Source: Thoreauomyces humboldtii
Lineage: Eukaryota; Chytridiomycota; Chytridiomycetes; Spizellomycetales; Powellomycetaceae
Direction of reading: 5' to 3'
Length of the DNA: 20,803 nucleotides
Assembly (NCBI GenBank): GCA_027596035.1
Contig: JADGJA010000377.1
Location: 1 to 20,803 of the forward strand
The notes beneath the pieces are model-generated. The model saw only the letters and a list, made by a program, of their open reading frames with translations. It did not search any database and was not told where the DNA came from. Positions 1 to 9,620 of this stretch are shown here, one piece after another (position 1 is the stretch's first letter; every line of letters begins with the position of its first letter). The position numbers and the translations under genes were made by a program.

Positions 1-28
1 CCCCTTCCCTGTCAAGCACCCCCCTCAC

Positions 29-409
29 CTTTCACGTCGTACTGGCCGCAGAGACCCTTGTTGGCATCTGCGTCGCAGTCGACGGACACGACCTTTGCCA
101 GACCGTTGAGCTTCTGGGCAGCCTTCTTGTACTCTGGAGCGAGCGACTTGCAGTGACCGCACCAAGGGGCATAGAACTCTGCGATGACGGGATGCTGAAC
201 CAGGAAAAGAGTGAGCGAGCTGTACGTGAGCGATTTGGAAGAAGCATGGGCCGGTACGGTACCTCTGTCTGCATGACCTCTGCGTTGAAGTTTTTGGGAG
301 TGATCTGAATGACCTGGTCGCGTGACGAGTAGAGGGCGTGAACGGACGGAAACGAAACGGTTGTTGCGAGCGCGGCCAGAACGGCGCAAGACAGCATTGT
401 GGATCTCAT
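29..409 (-). CDS. Protein disulfide isomerase family protein (PDIA6/Mpd1-like), 5' part only
   Basis: N-terminal part of an ER thiol-disulfide oxidoreductase. Exon 1 (409-263) encodes 49 residues starting with a hydrophobic signal peptide (about residues 1-25, ending near VHA) and the start of a thioredoxin fold (VIQITPKNF). An intron at 262-195 (GTACCG...TTCAG) is followed by exon 2 (194-29), which carries the active site [11 protein letters not shown] with Cys61 and Cys64, then [15 protein letters not shown] and YDVK. A second donor (GTGAGG) at 28 opens an intron that leaves the window, so the C-terminal part, including any second thioredoxin domain and an ER-retention signal, is not seen. 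The wording around the CGHC motif and the Cys-containing VDCD...LC segment resemble the P5/PDIA6/Mpd1 group more than classical PDI; this subfamily call is an inference. The start at 409 was chosen because it gives a clean signal peptide; Met5 is an alternative. The gene is divergent from LYS2. Confidence 0.9.
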
Positions 410-899
410 CGTGAGACTGGGTTGGAGGTAGCAGAACTCCAAGATGACTTGTTCTATGCTAGGGACTCTTGGGGGGTTCAAGATGTGGCGGAACGGGAAT
501 TGTCACAGAGACGGGGAGGGGAAGAGGCACAACAACAAGGGGGAGGTGGGTGGGCGCAGGTGCTTGATTTCGAAAGGTGTGCTGTCCAAAAGGAGGGGGA
601 ATCTCTCACCCACCCGATCCCAGACGCTCCAGACGACCGCGCGCATCACATCTCTCTCTCGTCGCTGTCCGACGCGCATCTCCCCGCCCCTTGATCGAAA
701 GAGAAACACGCTATATATCCTTTCTCTCATCTTGGGTCTCTTGGAGGATGATGATGGTGATGCCTTACAGAGACCTTCCCCCCTCGCTTCCTCTGCACCG
801 CCCTCTGCCTCTCGCCCCTCGCCCTTCTCATCGCATCCTTTCCCCCATAAACCGCTGGCTGCCACCTTCTTGGGAAATCATTCGCTCGCATTCTCCACC
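410..899. promoter_or_regulatory. Divergent PDI/LYS2 intergenic region with pyrimidine-rich LYS2 leader
   Basis: This stretch of 490 bp separates the two divergent start codons. The LYS2-proximal half is very pyrimidine-rich (CT runs around 600-680 and 765-850), typical of fungal promoters and leaders. A TATA-like stretch, CTATATATCC, lies at 711-720, about 180 bp before the LYS2 start. I see no clear GCN4-type TGACTC site. Four ATG codons cluster at 748-762, before the LYS2 start. The LYS2 start itself has a strong context (CCACCATGA). Splice signals for a leader intron cannot be excluded: a TTACAG acceptor-like site ends at 770. Confidence 0.6.
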
Positions 900-903
900 A
901 TGA
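748..903 (+). other. Possible upstream ORF overlapping the LYS2 start codon (ATGA)
   Basis: Three consecutive ATG codons (748-756) and a fourth at 760 open a 51-codon frame that ends at TGA 901-903. That TGA overlaps the LYS2 ATG at 900-902 as ATGA. It would matter only if transcription starts upstream of 748 and this segment is not spliced out; the TATA-like element at 711-720 makes a start near 740-750 conceivable. The encoded peptide is Pro/Ser/His-rich and looks like translated pyrimidine-rich leader, so any role would be through translation control rather than the peptide. Chance is a real alternative. Confidence 0.3.
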
Positions 904-3900
904 CCGCAGAGCTACCAGAGTCGACAAGCGCATGCAGCAGCACCGAGCACATCCCTTCTCCCGAACTCCTTCAGCGATGGAGGGACAGGCTCACCAACCT
1001 CACCGAGCTTCTGCTTCCCACCGACTACCCTCGGCCAGTTCCAAACCGAGTCGTGGAGGCCGAGCAGGTCCTTCACGTGTCGGAGCGCGTCTCGCTGGCC
1101 ATCCTACAGCTTTCGCTTGCCGCGAGCAGCCAGCAGGGTGACGTTTCCGATGCGGCTAGCGCTGGGGTCGTCACCCCGTTCACCATCCTGCTGGCAGGCT
1201 TTGCGGTGCTCCTGCACAAGTACACGGGCGAGGAGGACATCACTGTCGGATCGTCTTCCGACTCGGCCAACCCGCTCGTCCTGCGCTTTCCCGTCAGGAG
1301 TCGAGACTCGATCGAGACCGTCATCCACACGGTCCTTGCGGCGGAGAAGGAATCCGCTGCCGACGAGGTTCCATTTCTCTCGCTACTCGAAGCCGTTTTC
1401 CCGGACACGGGAGCCGGCGATGCGGAACGTAACGACCATCACCATCCATTACTGTTCAAGGTTCGATTCTTCAACCTGACGGACACAAAGCCGGAAACCT
1501 TGGCAACCTCCACCAACTCGTCTTCATGTGACCTTACCATCTTTATCTCACAAGCGCCGACACTACGGAGGCTGCTACCGATCGACATCCGGATCGTGTA
1601 CAACACCGTGCTCTTTGCGGGAGCTCGCATCTCCGACATGCTCAGTCAGCTGCAGGTTCTTCTGGAGACAGCTGCCAAAAGTATATCAGCACCCGTGGGC
1701 GGCCTGTCCATTCTCACCAAGGAGAGTCGACTGCTCTTGCCGGATCCGGCTGCGGATCTCCAGTGGTCGTCGTTCGAAGGAGCGATAACCGATGTCTTTT
1801 CTCGTAATGCCCGAGCACATCCTGATCGAATTTGCGTTGTTGAAAGTCGAGATACTGGCGACCACATTGAGGCACCGCTCCGCGAATTCTCCTATCGCCA
1901 CATCAACGAAGCATCTAATATCTTGGCTCATCATCTGCTTCGCAACGGGATTGCACGCGAGGACGTCGTGGTACTATACTCCTATCGAGGAGTTGATCTG
2001 GTCGTGGCCGTCATGGGAGTCCTGAAGGCCGGGGCCGTGTTCAGCGTCGTGGACCCTGCATACCCGCCATCACGGCAGAACATCTACCTGTCCGTCGCCC
2101 TTCCACAGGGTTTGGTGGTCCTGTCGAAGGCTGGCGTGCTGCACGAAGATGTCCGTCGATATGTTCAGGAGGAGCTCGATATCAAATGTACCGTTCCGGC
2201 GCTGGAAATCGGTGACGATGGCGAACTCAAGGGTGGACTCGGGCCAGACGGCGTGGACGTGCTTGCCCCTGAAACACAAATGAAGTGTCAGGAACCTGGC
2301 ACTGTTCTGGGTCCCGATAGCCCGAGCACTCTGTCTTTCACAAGCGGAAGTACGGGAATTCCGAAAGGTATGGGAAACATTCAATGAGAATTTTGCAATG
2401 GTCCGTCTCTTACTGAAAGATGTCTTCCGCTTCTCTCGAAAGGTGTCAAAGGGCGCCACTTCTCACTCACTCACTTCTATCCATGGATGCGCGAAACTTT
2501 CGACATGTCCGCTGAGGAAAGGTTTACCATGCTCAGTGGCATTGCTCACGATCCCATCCAACGCGACATCTTCACACCACTGTTTCTCGGCGCTCAGCTC
2601 AGGATCCCTACTTCCGAAGATATTGGTTCTCCTGGACGTCTTGCGGAATGGATGGCATACCACAACATCACCATCACGCATCTTACGCCCGCCATGGGAC
2701 AACTGCTGTCTGCCAATGCCACCACTCCTGTCCCATCCCTTCGTGCTGCCTTCTTTGTGGGGGACGTACTCACCAAGCGTGATGTGCTGAGACTTCAATA
2801 TCTCGCTCCCAACGTCAGCATCATCAACATGTACGGGACGACGGAGACGCAGCGCGCTGTCAGTTACTTTACGATTCCTCCGAGCGTCAAGAACCCCGGT
2901 TTCCTAAGCGAGATGAAGGACATCATGCCGGCAGGTCGAGGCATGAAGAACGTCCAACTGCTGGTCGTGAACGGTTTCGGAGCACTCTGCGGCATTGGAG
3001 AGATGGGCGAGATTCTCGTTCGGAGCAGCGGACTTGCGGAAGGCTACCTGGACGCGAAAGCCAGCGCCGAGAAGTTTGTTCCGAATCCATTCGCCACGTC
3101 AACGCCGTCGACCACCACCGCTCGGGAACTTGCATACTACTTTGGAGCAAGGGATCGCTGCTACAAAACTGGAGATCTCGGTCGATATCGGTCAGATGGC
3201 TCAGTCGAGTGCACGGGTCGTGCCGACGATCAAGTCAAGATCAGAGGGTTTCGAATCGAGCTCAAGGAGATCGATACGCACCTCAGCCAGTGTTCCGACG
3301 TTCGTGAGAACGTGACCCTCGTTAGGAGAGACAAAGATGAGGAGAAGGTGCTCATCAGCTACATTGTGCCCATGGATGCGAGCACCAGTGGTGACCAGCT
3401 GACGAAGTCAGTCCGGGATTGGCTGAAGACGAAGCTTGCAGCCTATGCCGTGCCAGCAGGTAAACGCCCTCGATGAACTGTATTCATTTTCTTCGCGAAC
3501 AAATCAGCTAATGTAATTCCTCCTGCAGTCATTGTGATATTGAAGCGCATGCCTCTTACACCGAATGGCAAGGTCGATAAAAATGCCTTGCCGTTCCCGG
3601 ATACAGCCATTTCCGCGCCATCAACGGCTGCTTCCAGTAACGACTCTCTCACTCCGATCCAGCGTTCCCTACAGGAGATCTGGGGCACTGTTTTGAAGCA
3701 GAATGCCGCCGGGATACCCCTCAACGAAAACTTCTTTGACTTGGGCGGCCACTCAATCCTCGCCACACGCCTGGTTTTCATGATCCGCAAGACGCTCAAG
3801 GTCGATGTGCCGCTTGGCATCGTATACCGCGAGCCTACCATTGTGGGAATGAGCGCTGAGATCGAGCGAGCTCGAGACACGGATCTCGGTCTAGCGTCCA

Positions 3901-5267
3901 GTGAAGTCGAGAGCAAGACGACGCATGAGGAGGATGGTCCGGAGGTCTTTGACTACGCCGCCGATCTCGACGTCCTCGACGATCCCTCCATCGCTTCCAC
4001 TGGACTTCCGGCCTTCCGATTTCCTGAACTGGAGGCATCCGAGCGCCGGCCGGCCATCTTTTTGACAGGAGTCACGGGATTTCTAGGAGCGTTCATTTTG
4101 AAAGCTCTGTTCGACGGATGCCCACACTGCCGTATCGTTGCGCTTGTGCGCGCCAAAAGCTCAGATGATGCCATCCAGCGCATCAAGTCGAACGGAGAGC
4201 GCTACCTCGTTTGGAACGATGATTGGGTGACGAGCGGACAATTGAGGGCCTTATGCGGAGATCTGGGCCAGGATCGATTCGGACTTTCGGAATCTCTGTG
4301 GAATAGCCTCAGCCAGTCTACGGATATCATCGTACACAATGGCGCCCTTGTGCATTGGGTCTACCCTTACCACAAGCTACGCGCAGCCAACGTGATGGGC
4401 ACTCAATGGGCGCTCCGTCTGGCCACGACGAATCGACTCAAAACCATCCATTTTGTTTCCTCTACTTCCGTTCTTGACACGCCGCACTACATCCGCAGGC
4501 TGCACCTGGGCGAGCATGGTCGCGTCATGGAAGACGACGACTTGGAGGGCTCCCGCACGGGACTGCGATCGGGCTACGGACAGACCAAGTGGGTTAGTGA
4601 GAAACTCATCATGCGTGCCCGCTCCAGAGGAGTCCCTGCAACCATCATCAGACCGGGATACATTGTCGGTGACTCGACCACGGGAGTGAACAATACGGAC
4701 GACTTCCTCTGGAGGCTCGTAAAAGGCTGCGTTCAGCTCGGCAAGGTTCCGAGGATCGCCAACATCGTCAACATGTGTCCCGTCGACTATGTCGCCGGAA
4801 TCATCGCCGCCGTCGCCACTTCGCCCCTCTGCATCCCACCCGCGGTTTCCGAGAACCTCGGCGTTTTCCAATGTTACAATCCGGACCCGTACAAGTTCGA
4901 CGACCTCTTCAATCAGCTGCTCGCATCAGGTTATCCACTCACGCCCGTCGACTACATTCACTGGCGCACGGCTCTCATGGAACTGACCCTTGCTGCCACG
5001 GATGACAATGCCCTTTACCCGCTTCTGCACTTTGTGCTCGACGATCTCCCGAGTAGCACCAAGGCACCGGTGCTGGACTCCACGAACGCGTCCACGGTTG
5101 CGCCGCACGTTGCGTGTGCTAGCATGAGGAGTCTGATGGACATGTACATAGGTTTTCTGGCCCATATCGGGTTCGTGCCACCTCCTCCGGCAGGGGCTTC
5201 GACTCTCGTCTATAGAGAGGTCTGGAAGGCAGTCGGGGACAGTGTAGGCAGCAGAACCGGGGCTTAG
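900..5267 (+). CDS. LYS2: L-2-aminoadipate reductase (alpha-aminoadipate-semialdehyde dehydrogenase), fungal lysine biosynthesis
   Basis: ATP- and NADPH-dependent reductase that converts L-2-aminoadipate to its semialdehyde in the fungal lysine pathway; it needs a 4'-phosphopantetheine arm added by a Lys5-type transferase. Exons 900-2367, 2443-3459 and 3529-5267; introns 2368-2442 (75 nt) and 3460-3528 (69 nt). The spliced frame is exactly 1408 codons (1407 aa), the usual Lys2 length. Domain order: N-terminal Lys2-specific region with LPTDYPRP; adenylation domain with [13 protein letters not shown] (about residues 476-488, interrupted by intron 1), NMYGTTE (about 618), YKTGDLGRY (about 730) and NGKVDK; carrier domain [14 protein letters not shown] with the pantetheine Ser904; then an SDR-type thioester reductase with the nucleotide motif TGVTGFLG (about 1007-1014) and YGQTK (Tyr1178/Lys1182). 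The start at 900 is preferred over the open in-frame extension back to 444 because it matches the family N-terminus and has a CCACC context. An NRPS-like A-T-R reductase is the alternative, but the Lys2-specific N-terminus argues against it. Confidence 0.97.
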
Positions 5268-5311
5268 CAAACATGTTGATGAGCGAGCAGGGTATCAGAT
5301 TCAAGCAAACA

Positions 5312-5317
5312 AATAAA
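5312..5317 (+). terminator. Candidate polyadenylation signal AATAAA for LYS2
   Basis: A canonical AATAAA lies 44 bp after the LYS2 stop codon and before the convergent stop of the membrane-protein gene at 5424. The 156-bp gap between the two stop codons means the two 3' UTRs probably overlap. Confidence 0.5.
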
Positions 5318-5423
5318 GCATCTTGCGCTCTCAAAAAGTGGCAGTTTGGGGGCAAGGCAAGTGCTAAAAAGCACGGCTATGGGGCCCAAGGCTCTGAAGA
5401 AGGCGGAGCCCCGCACGGCAGAC

Positions 5424-7782
5424 CTACACCTCGGCATCGTCATGACGATCGTGCTCCCCTACGTCCTCCTGCATGACTGTCCGCATGATCTCGTGGTTCA
5501 TCGACGGGGACGGCAACATCTTCTTTCCGGAGCCAGGCGCTTCCTCGGACGCACCCGTCGGCATGACGAACGTCATCTTCACTCGACCTGTTTCGCGATC
5601 GACGTGGGCCCTCACGATGAAGTTGGAGGCATCCCTCAGCTCGCTGATGTCGGCCTGACTGTGAAGGTGTGGCATCTTGCTGGCCTTGGGCATGCTCGCC
5701 ATCAGGCCCACCAAGCTCTCCGTCGCGGTCTGAAAGGATTGGTTCCAGTTAAATCTTTCTGAAATGTCTCGATGATGGGTAGGGACAGATGCAGTAATTT
5801 ACCAGCGCGTTGCCCCCGATCAGGTACCAGAATCGCTTGGAAAATATGGCGATGAGGTGAAAGGCGAAGAGGAGCAACCCGCAGGCAGCACCGAGGCCGA
5901 GGATGCCGTTGCAAGCTGCGGTGATCTCGATGACCAGCGAGTCGTTGGTGCTCCATATCTCGGTGTACGTTGGCGTGAAAGAAGAGTTTCCTGTGGGGAT
6001 GTTGACCGTCGGCGCTGCGGTGAAGGTTGACATCAAAAGAGCTCCCACGCGAGCCAAAGCGACGGCCGTGGTTTCGAGACTGGTAGTGAAGGTATCTCCA
6101 GCTGCGGCCGGAGTTTTGATGAGCCCGAGAAGCAGTGTGTAATATGGTATTTCATCTATTCGTCTGAAACGGTCAGACTGTCTGTTCACATCCTCTCGAC
6201 TTGATGGGGCCCTTACCAGCGTCATATGGACAGCCTGCCAGAAGAAACAGCGTTAGGTTTAATGTCGACCTGGATGAAAAAACCAAGCGACAAGGCCTTT
6301 GGACTTTGATCTTTGGACTTACTGAAGAAATCGCAGGTGTACGGAAATAAAGACGAGAACAAAAACTGAGCAGCAGAATATCCGAATTCGGTGTCGTTCG
6401 ACATCGAATAGTGCTTATGCTCGGTTTGATCGTCGAAGGATACAAGCTTGACCAGACGTGTCGGCTCGACATTAACGATCTCGAACTCTGCTTGCACCGT
6501 GCTGAGTCCGATTCCGATCCGACAAAGAGCAAGTCTGTCGAAACCATAACATGAGCGATCTACCGAGGCTACTGTACGGGCGCCTAACGTACCCCAAGGG
6601 GACTCCATCATAGCTGGAGTTCATATAGTCTGCGTTGTCGGCGAAGTTTAACGCCTGAGCCGCAACATAGATTCGACCTTCGTCGTCCAGCAGAGGTTCG
6701 AATACGTTCTCGAAATTGGGATCGTTGACGTCGAGCGATGAAAAAACGTATAGATCCACTTGTGGACTGTGCACGAAGGCGTAGTTTTGCAAGACCCAGC
6801 TATTGAAGGGAGACCAGTACACGGTACCTCCAATGTCGATGTTAAGAGCTGGCGCGTCTAGCAAGTCGCCGTACGTGAGGTTTGCCGTCACCTCGCACGA
6901 GCTGGTGGCCGTGATGGCCGTCGCCCTGGTCTTGACGTGGTCTCCTACAAGGACGGACGCCCACGGTATGTCCTCCGAGATCGGACGGCCCAAGATGTCC
7001 AGACTCGGCACCGTCAAGGGTGATGCCAACACTGTCGACCGGGCACCGATCCCGTCGCCGAACTGCAATGACGTTTGATTGCTCATCGTGAGCCCTTGCA
7101 ACGTCAGCGGATCGTAAAGCGTGCCGAGGTGCAACATGACTTTCGCTGCTAGATCTGTAGCCGCGCCGGCTTCCACTTCCGACGTGACGGCGAGTTGAAG
7201 CGGAAGGTGCATCGGCAGATACCCGCTGGCGCTTAGTTGGTTGTAGGGTGTGGAATCGTAGAGCGAACCCACCGATCCTAGAACCAAGATTTCTCCAAAG
7301 AAGACCACAAGTAGCATTGCCGATATGGAAGTGAATCCCTTGATGACATCTTCGGCACCTCGATATGAATTGCTGTACAGAAGCGACCATGTCGAAACCA
7401 TCTGACGATAGGACATTCCCTTGCCGGTGAGCCTCGACCAGAAGGCCCCCTGAGCGATCCTTCGAGCGAGCTCGATTGGCGGGATCAAAGCAACCTGGAC
7501 AGACAGCCCCAGCGCCAACGACACCAATGTTGGATTGGCGATCAAGGCATCTTGATGGGTCTTGACGATCTTCGAATTTCCGAGGAACAGCGCAATGAAG
7601 CATATCCCAAGGCAGATTATCTGCTTTATGAGTGCCCCTTTGTGCGAAAGTAGCTTCGTCCATCGGCTTGCGCTATGGGACGCTTTCGCCCGTCCGATGG
7701 TGGGACCTCGGTCGGATGTACCTCCACTGGACGATGCGGCGCCAGGTGACATCAGCGGGTGCTCGTCCTTACCGGCCGCCAT
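5424..7782 (-). CDS. Four-pass membrane protein with a glycosylated lumenal/extracellular domain, unknown function
   Basis: I do not recognise the family. The model has five exons: 7782-6593, 6534-6323, 6234-6217 (18 nt), 6155-5803 and 5729-5424. Introns are 58, 88, 61 and 73 nt, each GT...AG, and all phases agree, giving 692 aa. Predicted membrane segments lie at about residues 51-68 (IICLGICFIALFLG), 85-103, 152-173 (MLLVVFFGEILVLG) and 557-579 (GLGAACGLLLFAFHLIAIF). The roughly 380-residue loop between the third and fourth segments has several N-glycosylation sequons (NQT, NLT, NSS, NDT), so it is probably lumenal or extracellular. The first 45 residues are polar and Ser-rich, and the roughly 110-residue tail is soluble. 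The start at 7782 (AACATGG) was preferred over an in-frame ATG at 7944, whose extension is unconvincing. The topology resembles fungal DUF-type plasma-membrane proteins with N-terminal helices plus a long ectodomain, but I cannot name one. The gene is convergent with LYS2. Confidence 0.8.
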
Positions 7783-8087
7783 GTTCGCACGACGGATTAG
7801 GAGGAGCCAGAGGGCAGGCGCTGTCAGCCCAAGGCAGGAAGGACTGGACTGGACGAAGGAGCAGAGCGGACCTTGCGGGTTTCGACAGCGTCCGGACAAG
7901 TCGTCCTGGAAGTCATCTTTGTTCTTTGTCACTCCTCCGATCATCCATGCTGCTCACCCCGGATTATCGAGTCCAAGTAGAGAGTCCCTAGATAATCGGT
8001 GCATGGTGGTCAAAGGCGAGATAACCGTAAGCCCCGCAAACATAACCAGCTTTCTCTCGCAAGTTCAACAACCAAGAGCAAAGAAAG
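7783..8087. promoter_or_regulatory. Intergenic region between membrane-protein start and proton-channel stop
   Basis: These 305 bp hold the promoter and leader of the membrane-protein gene (minus strand) and the 3' flank of the proton-channel gene. On the minus strand the membrane-protein frame stays open to an ATG at 7944, but I see no family or signal-peptide support for that extension. No TATA box, repeat or RNA gene is evident. Confidence 0.5.
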
Positions 8088-8737
8088 CTATGCAGCAACC
8101 GCCTTCAACGCCGCTATCTCATTGCGAGCAAGAGCAAGCTCAGCTTCCAAGCGCTGAATCTCGCCCTCGTGCTCAACTTTGACCGCCGTCGCCACGCCGT
8201 CGATGATCCGCACGATACGCCAAAATCGGAGTACGATCAGGAGCCCCACTATCTCCTGCAGACGGCCGCCCAGGAAAAGCTCCAGCGCGAGGGACGCGAA
8301 CACGACCGCCGCATCGAAGAGATGAAGAGGGTTGTAGAAGTAGTACGAGAAACCGAAAGCAAAGAGACGAAGCGCGTGCTCGATGCAAAAGGCGCACAGG
8401 ATTCCGATCGAGCTGCGAAGAAGCAGCTCTAGCCATCGTGGCTTCTCGTCGTGACTGTCGTTTCCGTTCTTGCAGTCTTGATCCTCGAGGAAAGAGAGGA
8501 GGATCTCGGAGGAGACAAGTAGGAGGTCGATTAGGACGAGGAATAGGACAGCGGCATGTGCCTTGTGGGTCTCCAAAGCTTCCCCGACCCTGTACACAGT
8601 GACGTTAAGTGCCGAAGGGAACGAAAAGCCTACGGTCAGTCCACGTACCTGATCTGTGTCTTCCGCAAAGAAGACACGGACTCCCCGGCGGATGAGGAAT
8701 CAGTTGGTAGGAGAGGTTCGGTTTCGTTTCGTGACAT
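8088..8737 (-). CDS. Hv1: Voltage-gated proton channel (Hv1/HVCN1-like), fungal type
   Basis: Four-helix voltage-sensor protein that conducts protons, normally outward, on depolarisation. Exon 1 is 8737-8649 and exon 2 is 8589-8088, with a 59-nt intron (GTACGT...TACAG) and exact phase, giving 196 aa. Human-channel landmarks align by motif: S1 LVLIDLLLVSSEIL with Asp51 (position of the D112 selectivity residue) and Glu58; S2 CIEHALRLF with Glu100 (E153) and Arg104 in place of K157; S3 LHLFDAAVVFAS with Asp122 (D174); S4 LRFWRIVRIIDG with Arg151, Arg154 and Arg157 (R205/R208/R211). The tail from about 168 (EGEIQRLEAELALARNEIAAL) is a coiled coil, as used for dimerisation. Differences from the animal channel: Asp160 where human has Asn214; no His in the S3-S4 loop (human H193, zinc site); and an N-terminal acidic dileucine, ETEPLL (5-10). 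There is no pore domain, so a cation channel is unlikely. Divergent from the oxygenase, 239 bp away. Confidence 0.93.
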
Positions 8738-8976
8738 GGTTTGAGCCGAACTGCAAATTGCTTGAAGCCTCTCTTTTTGACACGGCAGGCATTTGAGAAT
8801 GTTCCATATCCTATCGGACAGATCGGACGCAATCGCCTTCGTCATCCTATCCCAAAGACACTCGTCCGTCATTGCAATACATGTAGCAAACCAATTTCTC
8901 ACGACGCACGATGCTGATTCAACGACGGTATTTGTTCATCTGTCGCTTCATACATCTCCCGAAGAAAGCGCCAAGC
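8738..8976. promoter_or_regulatory. Bidirectional promoter between Hv1-like channel and 2OG oxygenase
   Basis: These 239 bp lie between the two divergent start codons and must hold both promoters and leaders. I see no TATA box. An in-frame upstream ATG at 8911 would extend the oxygenase by 22 residues, so the true spacing could be as short as about 170 bp. Confidence 0.5.
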
Positions 8977-9620
8977 ATGGCCTTTCCAAGAGTGACCCAG
9001 CTCAAGCAGTTCCGTCCAGCTCGTCTGGCTGTGACGAGCCCCATCCTGTCGGCCAGCGAGTGTCGTACTCTCATCTATCACACAGAGGATCTGGGCTACA
9101 TCCCAGCACTCCTGAACGATGGCACAGGGAACGAGACGACATCCCAGCACTCCTGAACGATGGCACAGGGAACGAGACGTTCAACCCTGCAGTCCGCAGA
9201 TCTTCTCGATGCATCATCGACGACCGGGAACTCGCAGAGGCTCTCTTCACACGGCTGGACCCTGGGATGTTTCCCTCGGACGTGCAGGTCGTTGGACTCA
9301 ACCCTCGTCTGAGATTCCTCAAGTACGAGCCCGGGGATGTCTTCCACCGGCATCGTGACGGCTCCTATGCGACTCCGGATGGAAGCAGCGTGTCCAGGTA
9401 CACCTTTCAGCTTTTCCTGAACGGAGCCGAAAGCTACGAAGGCGGACGGACCGTCCTATGGCTGGGAACAGGTCCGGACCGAGAGTGCAGTATCCATCCC
9501 GAAGCGGGAAAGTGCGTCGTTTTCGACCATCGCATTTTGCACGAGGGTGGGCGGTTGGAAGCCGGCGTCAAGTACGCATTAAGGACCGATGTGATGGTGC
9601 GATCGCCGCAAACACCGTGA
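8977..9620 (+). pseudogene. Prolyl-4-hydroxylase-like 2OG-Fe(II) oxygenase, frame broken by a 41-bp tandem duplication
   Basis: Non-heme iron, 2-oxoglutarate-dependent dioxygenase of the P4H-like type; substrate unknown. The start at 8977 (CAAGCATGG) gives MAFPRVTQLKQFRPARLAV, which runs through YIPALLNDGTGNET and then shifts frame and stops at 9154-9156 after 59 codons. The catalytic half continues in another frame from the second copy of a duplicated 41-bp segment to TGA 9618-9620. It contains the iron ligands in FHRHRDG (His at 9351-9353, Asp at 9357-9359), a strand like YTFQLFLN with GG downstream, the distal His in ILHEGG (9540-9542), and KYALRTDVM with the 2OG-binding Lys/Arg. Ignoring one copy, the frame is exactly 201 codons (200 aa), so the duplication alone breaks it. 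The catalytic residues are intact and no other damage is seen, which suggests a recent event or an assembly error. A 275-aa frame from 8793 spans the region, but its first 110 residues look random. Confidence 0.8.
9098..9179 (+). repeat. Exact 41-bp tandem duplication inside the oxygenase gene
   Basis: Copy 1 is 9098-9138 and copy 2 is 9139-9179, with no difference between them (ACATCCCAGCACTCC... to ...GAACGAGACG). Since 41 is not a multiple of three, the second copy shifts the frame. The unit has no GT dinucleotide, so it cannot act as a canonical GT-AG intron, and at 41 nt it is shorter than every other intron in the window. Confidence 0.95.

Noticed and set aside
444..899. In-frame N-terminal extension of LYS2 back to an ATG at 444
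   Set aside because: The frame is open but encodes pyrimidine-tract sequence with no resemblance to the Lys2 N-terminus, overlaps the divergent promoter, and the ATG at 900 has a strong context and the expected protein length.
900..5267. Reading the A-T-R protein as an NRPS-like secondary-metabolite reductase and start of a biosynthetic cluster
   Set aside because: The N-terminal LPTDYPRP region and overall 1407-aa architecture are those of Lys2, and no tailoring or transporter genes surround it.
9098..9138. The 41-bp extra copy as an intron (including a GC-AG form)
   Set aside because: The unit and its junctions contain no GT; no rotation of the unit starts with GC or GT and ends with AG while restoring the frame; and 41 nt is shorter than all other introns here (55-96 nt).
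8793..9620. Continuous 275-aa frame as the true oxygenase
   Set aside because: Its first 110 residues are the wrong frame for the family N-terminus, which is encoded in the 8977 frame with a good start context. The frame is open by chance up to the duplication.
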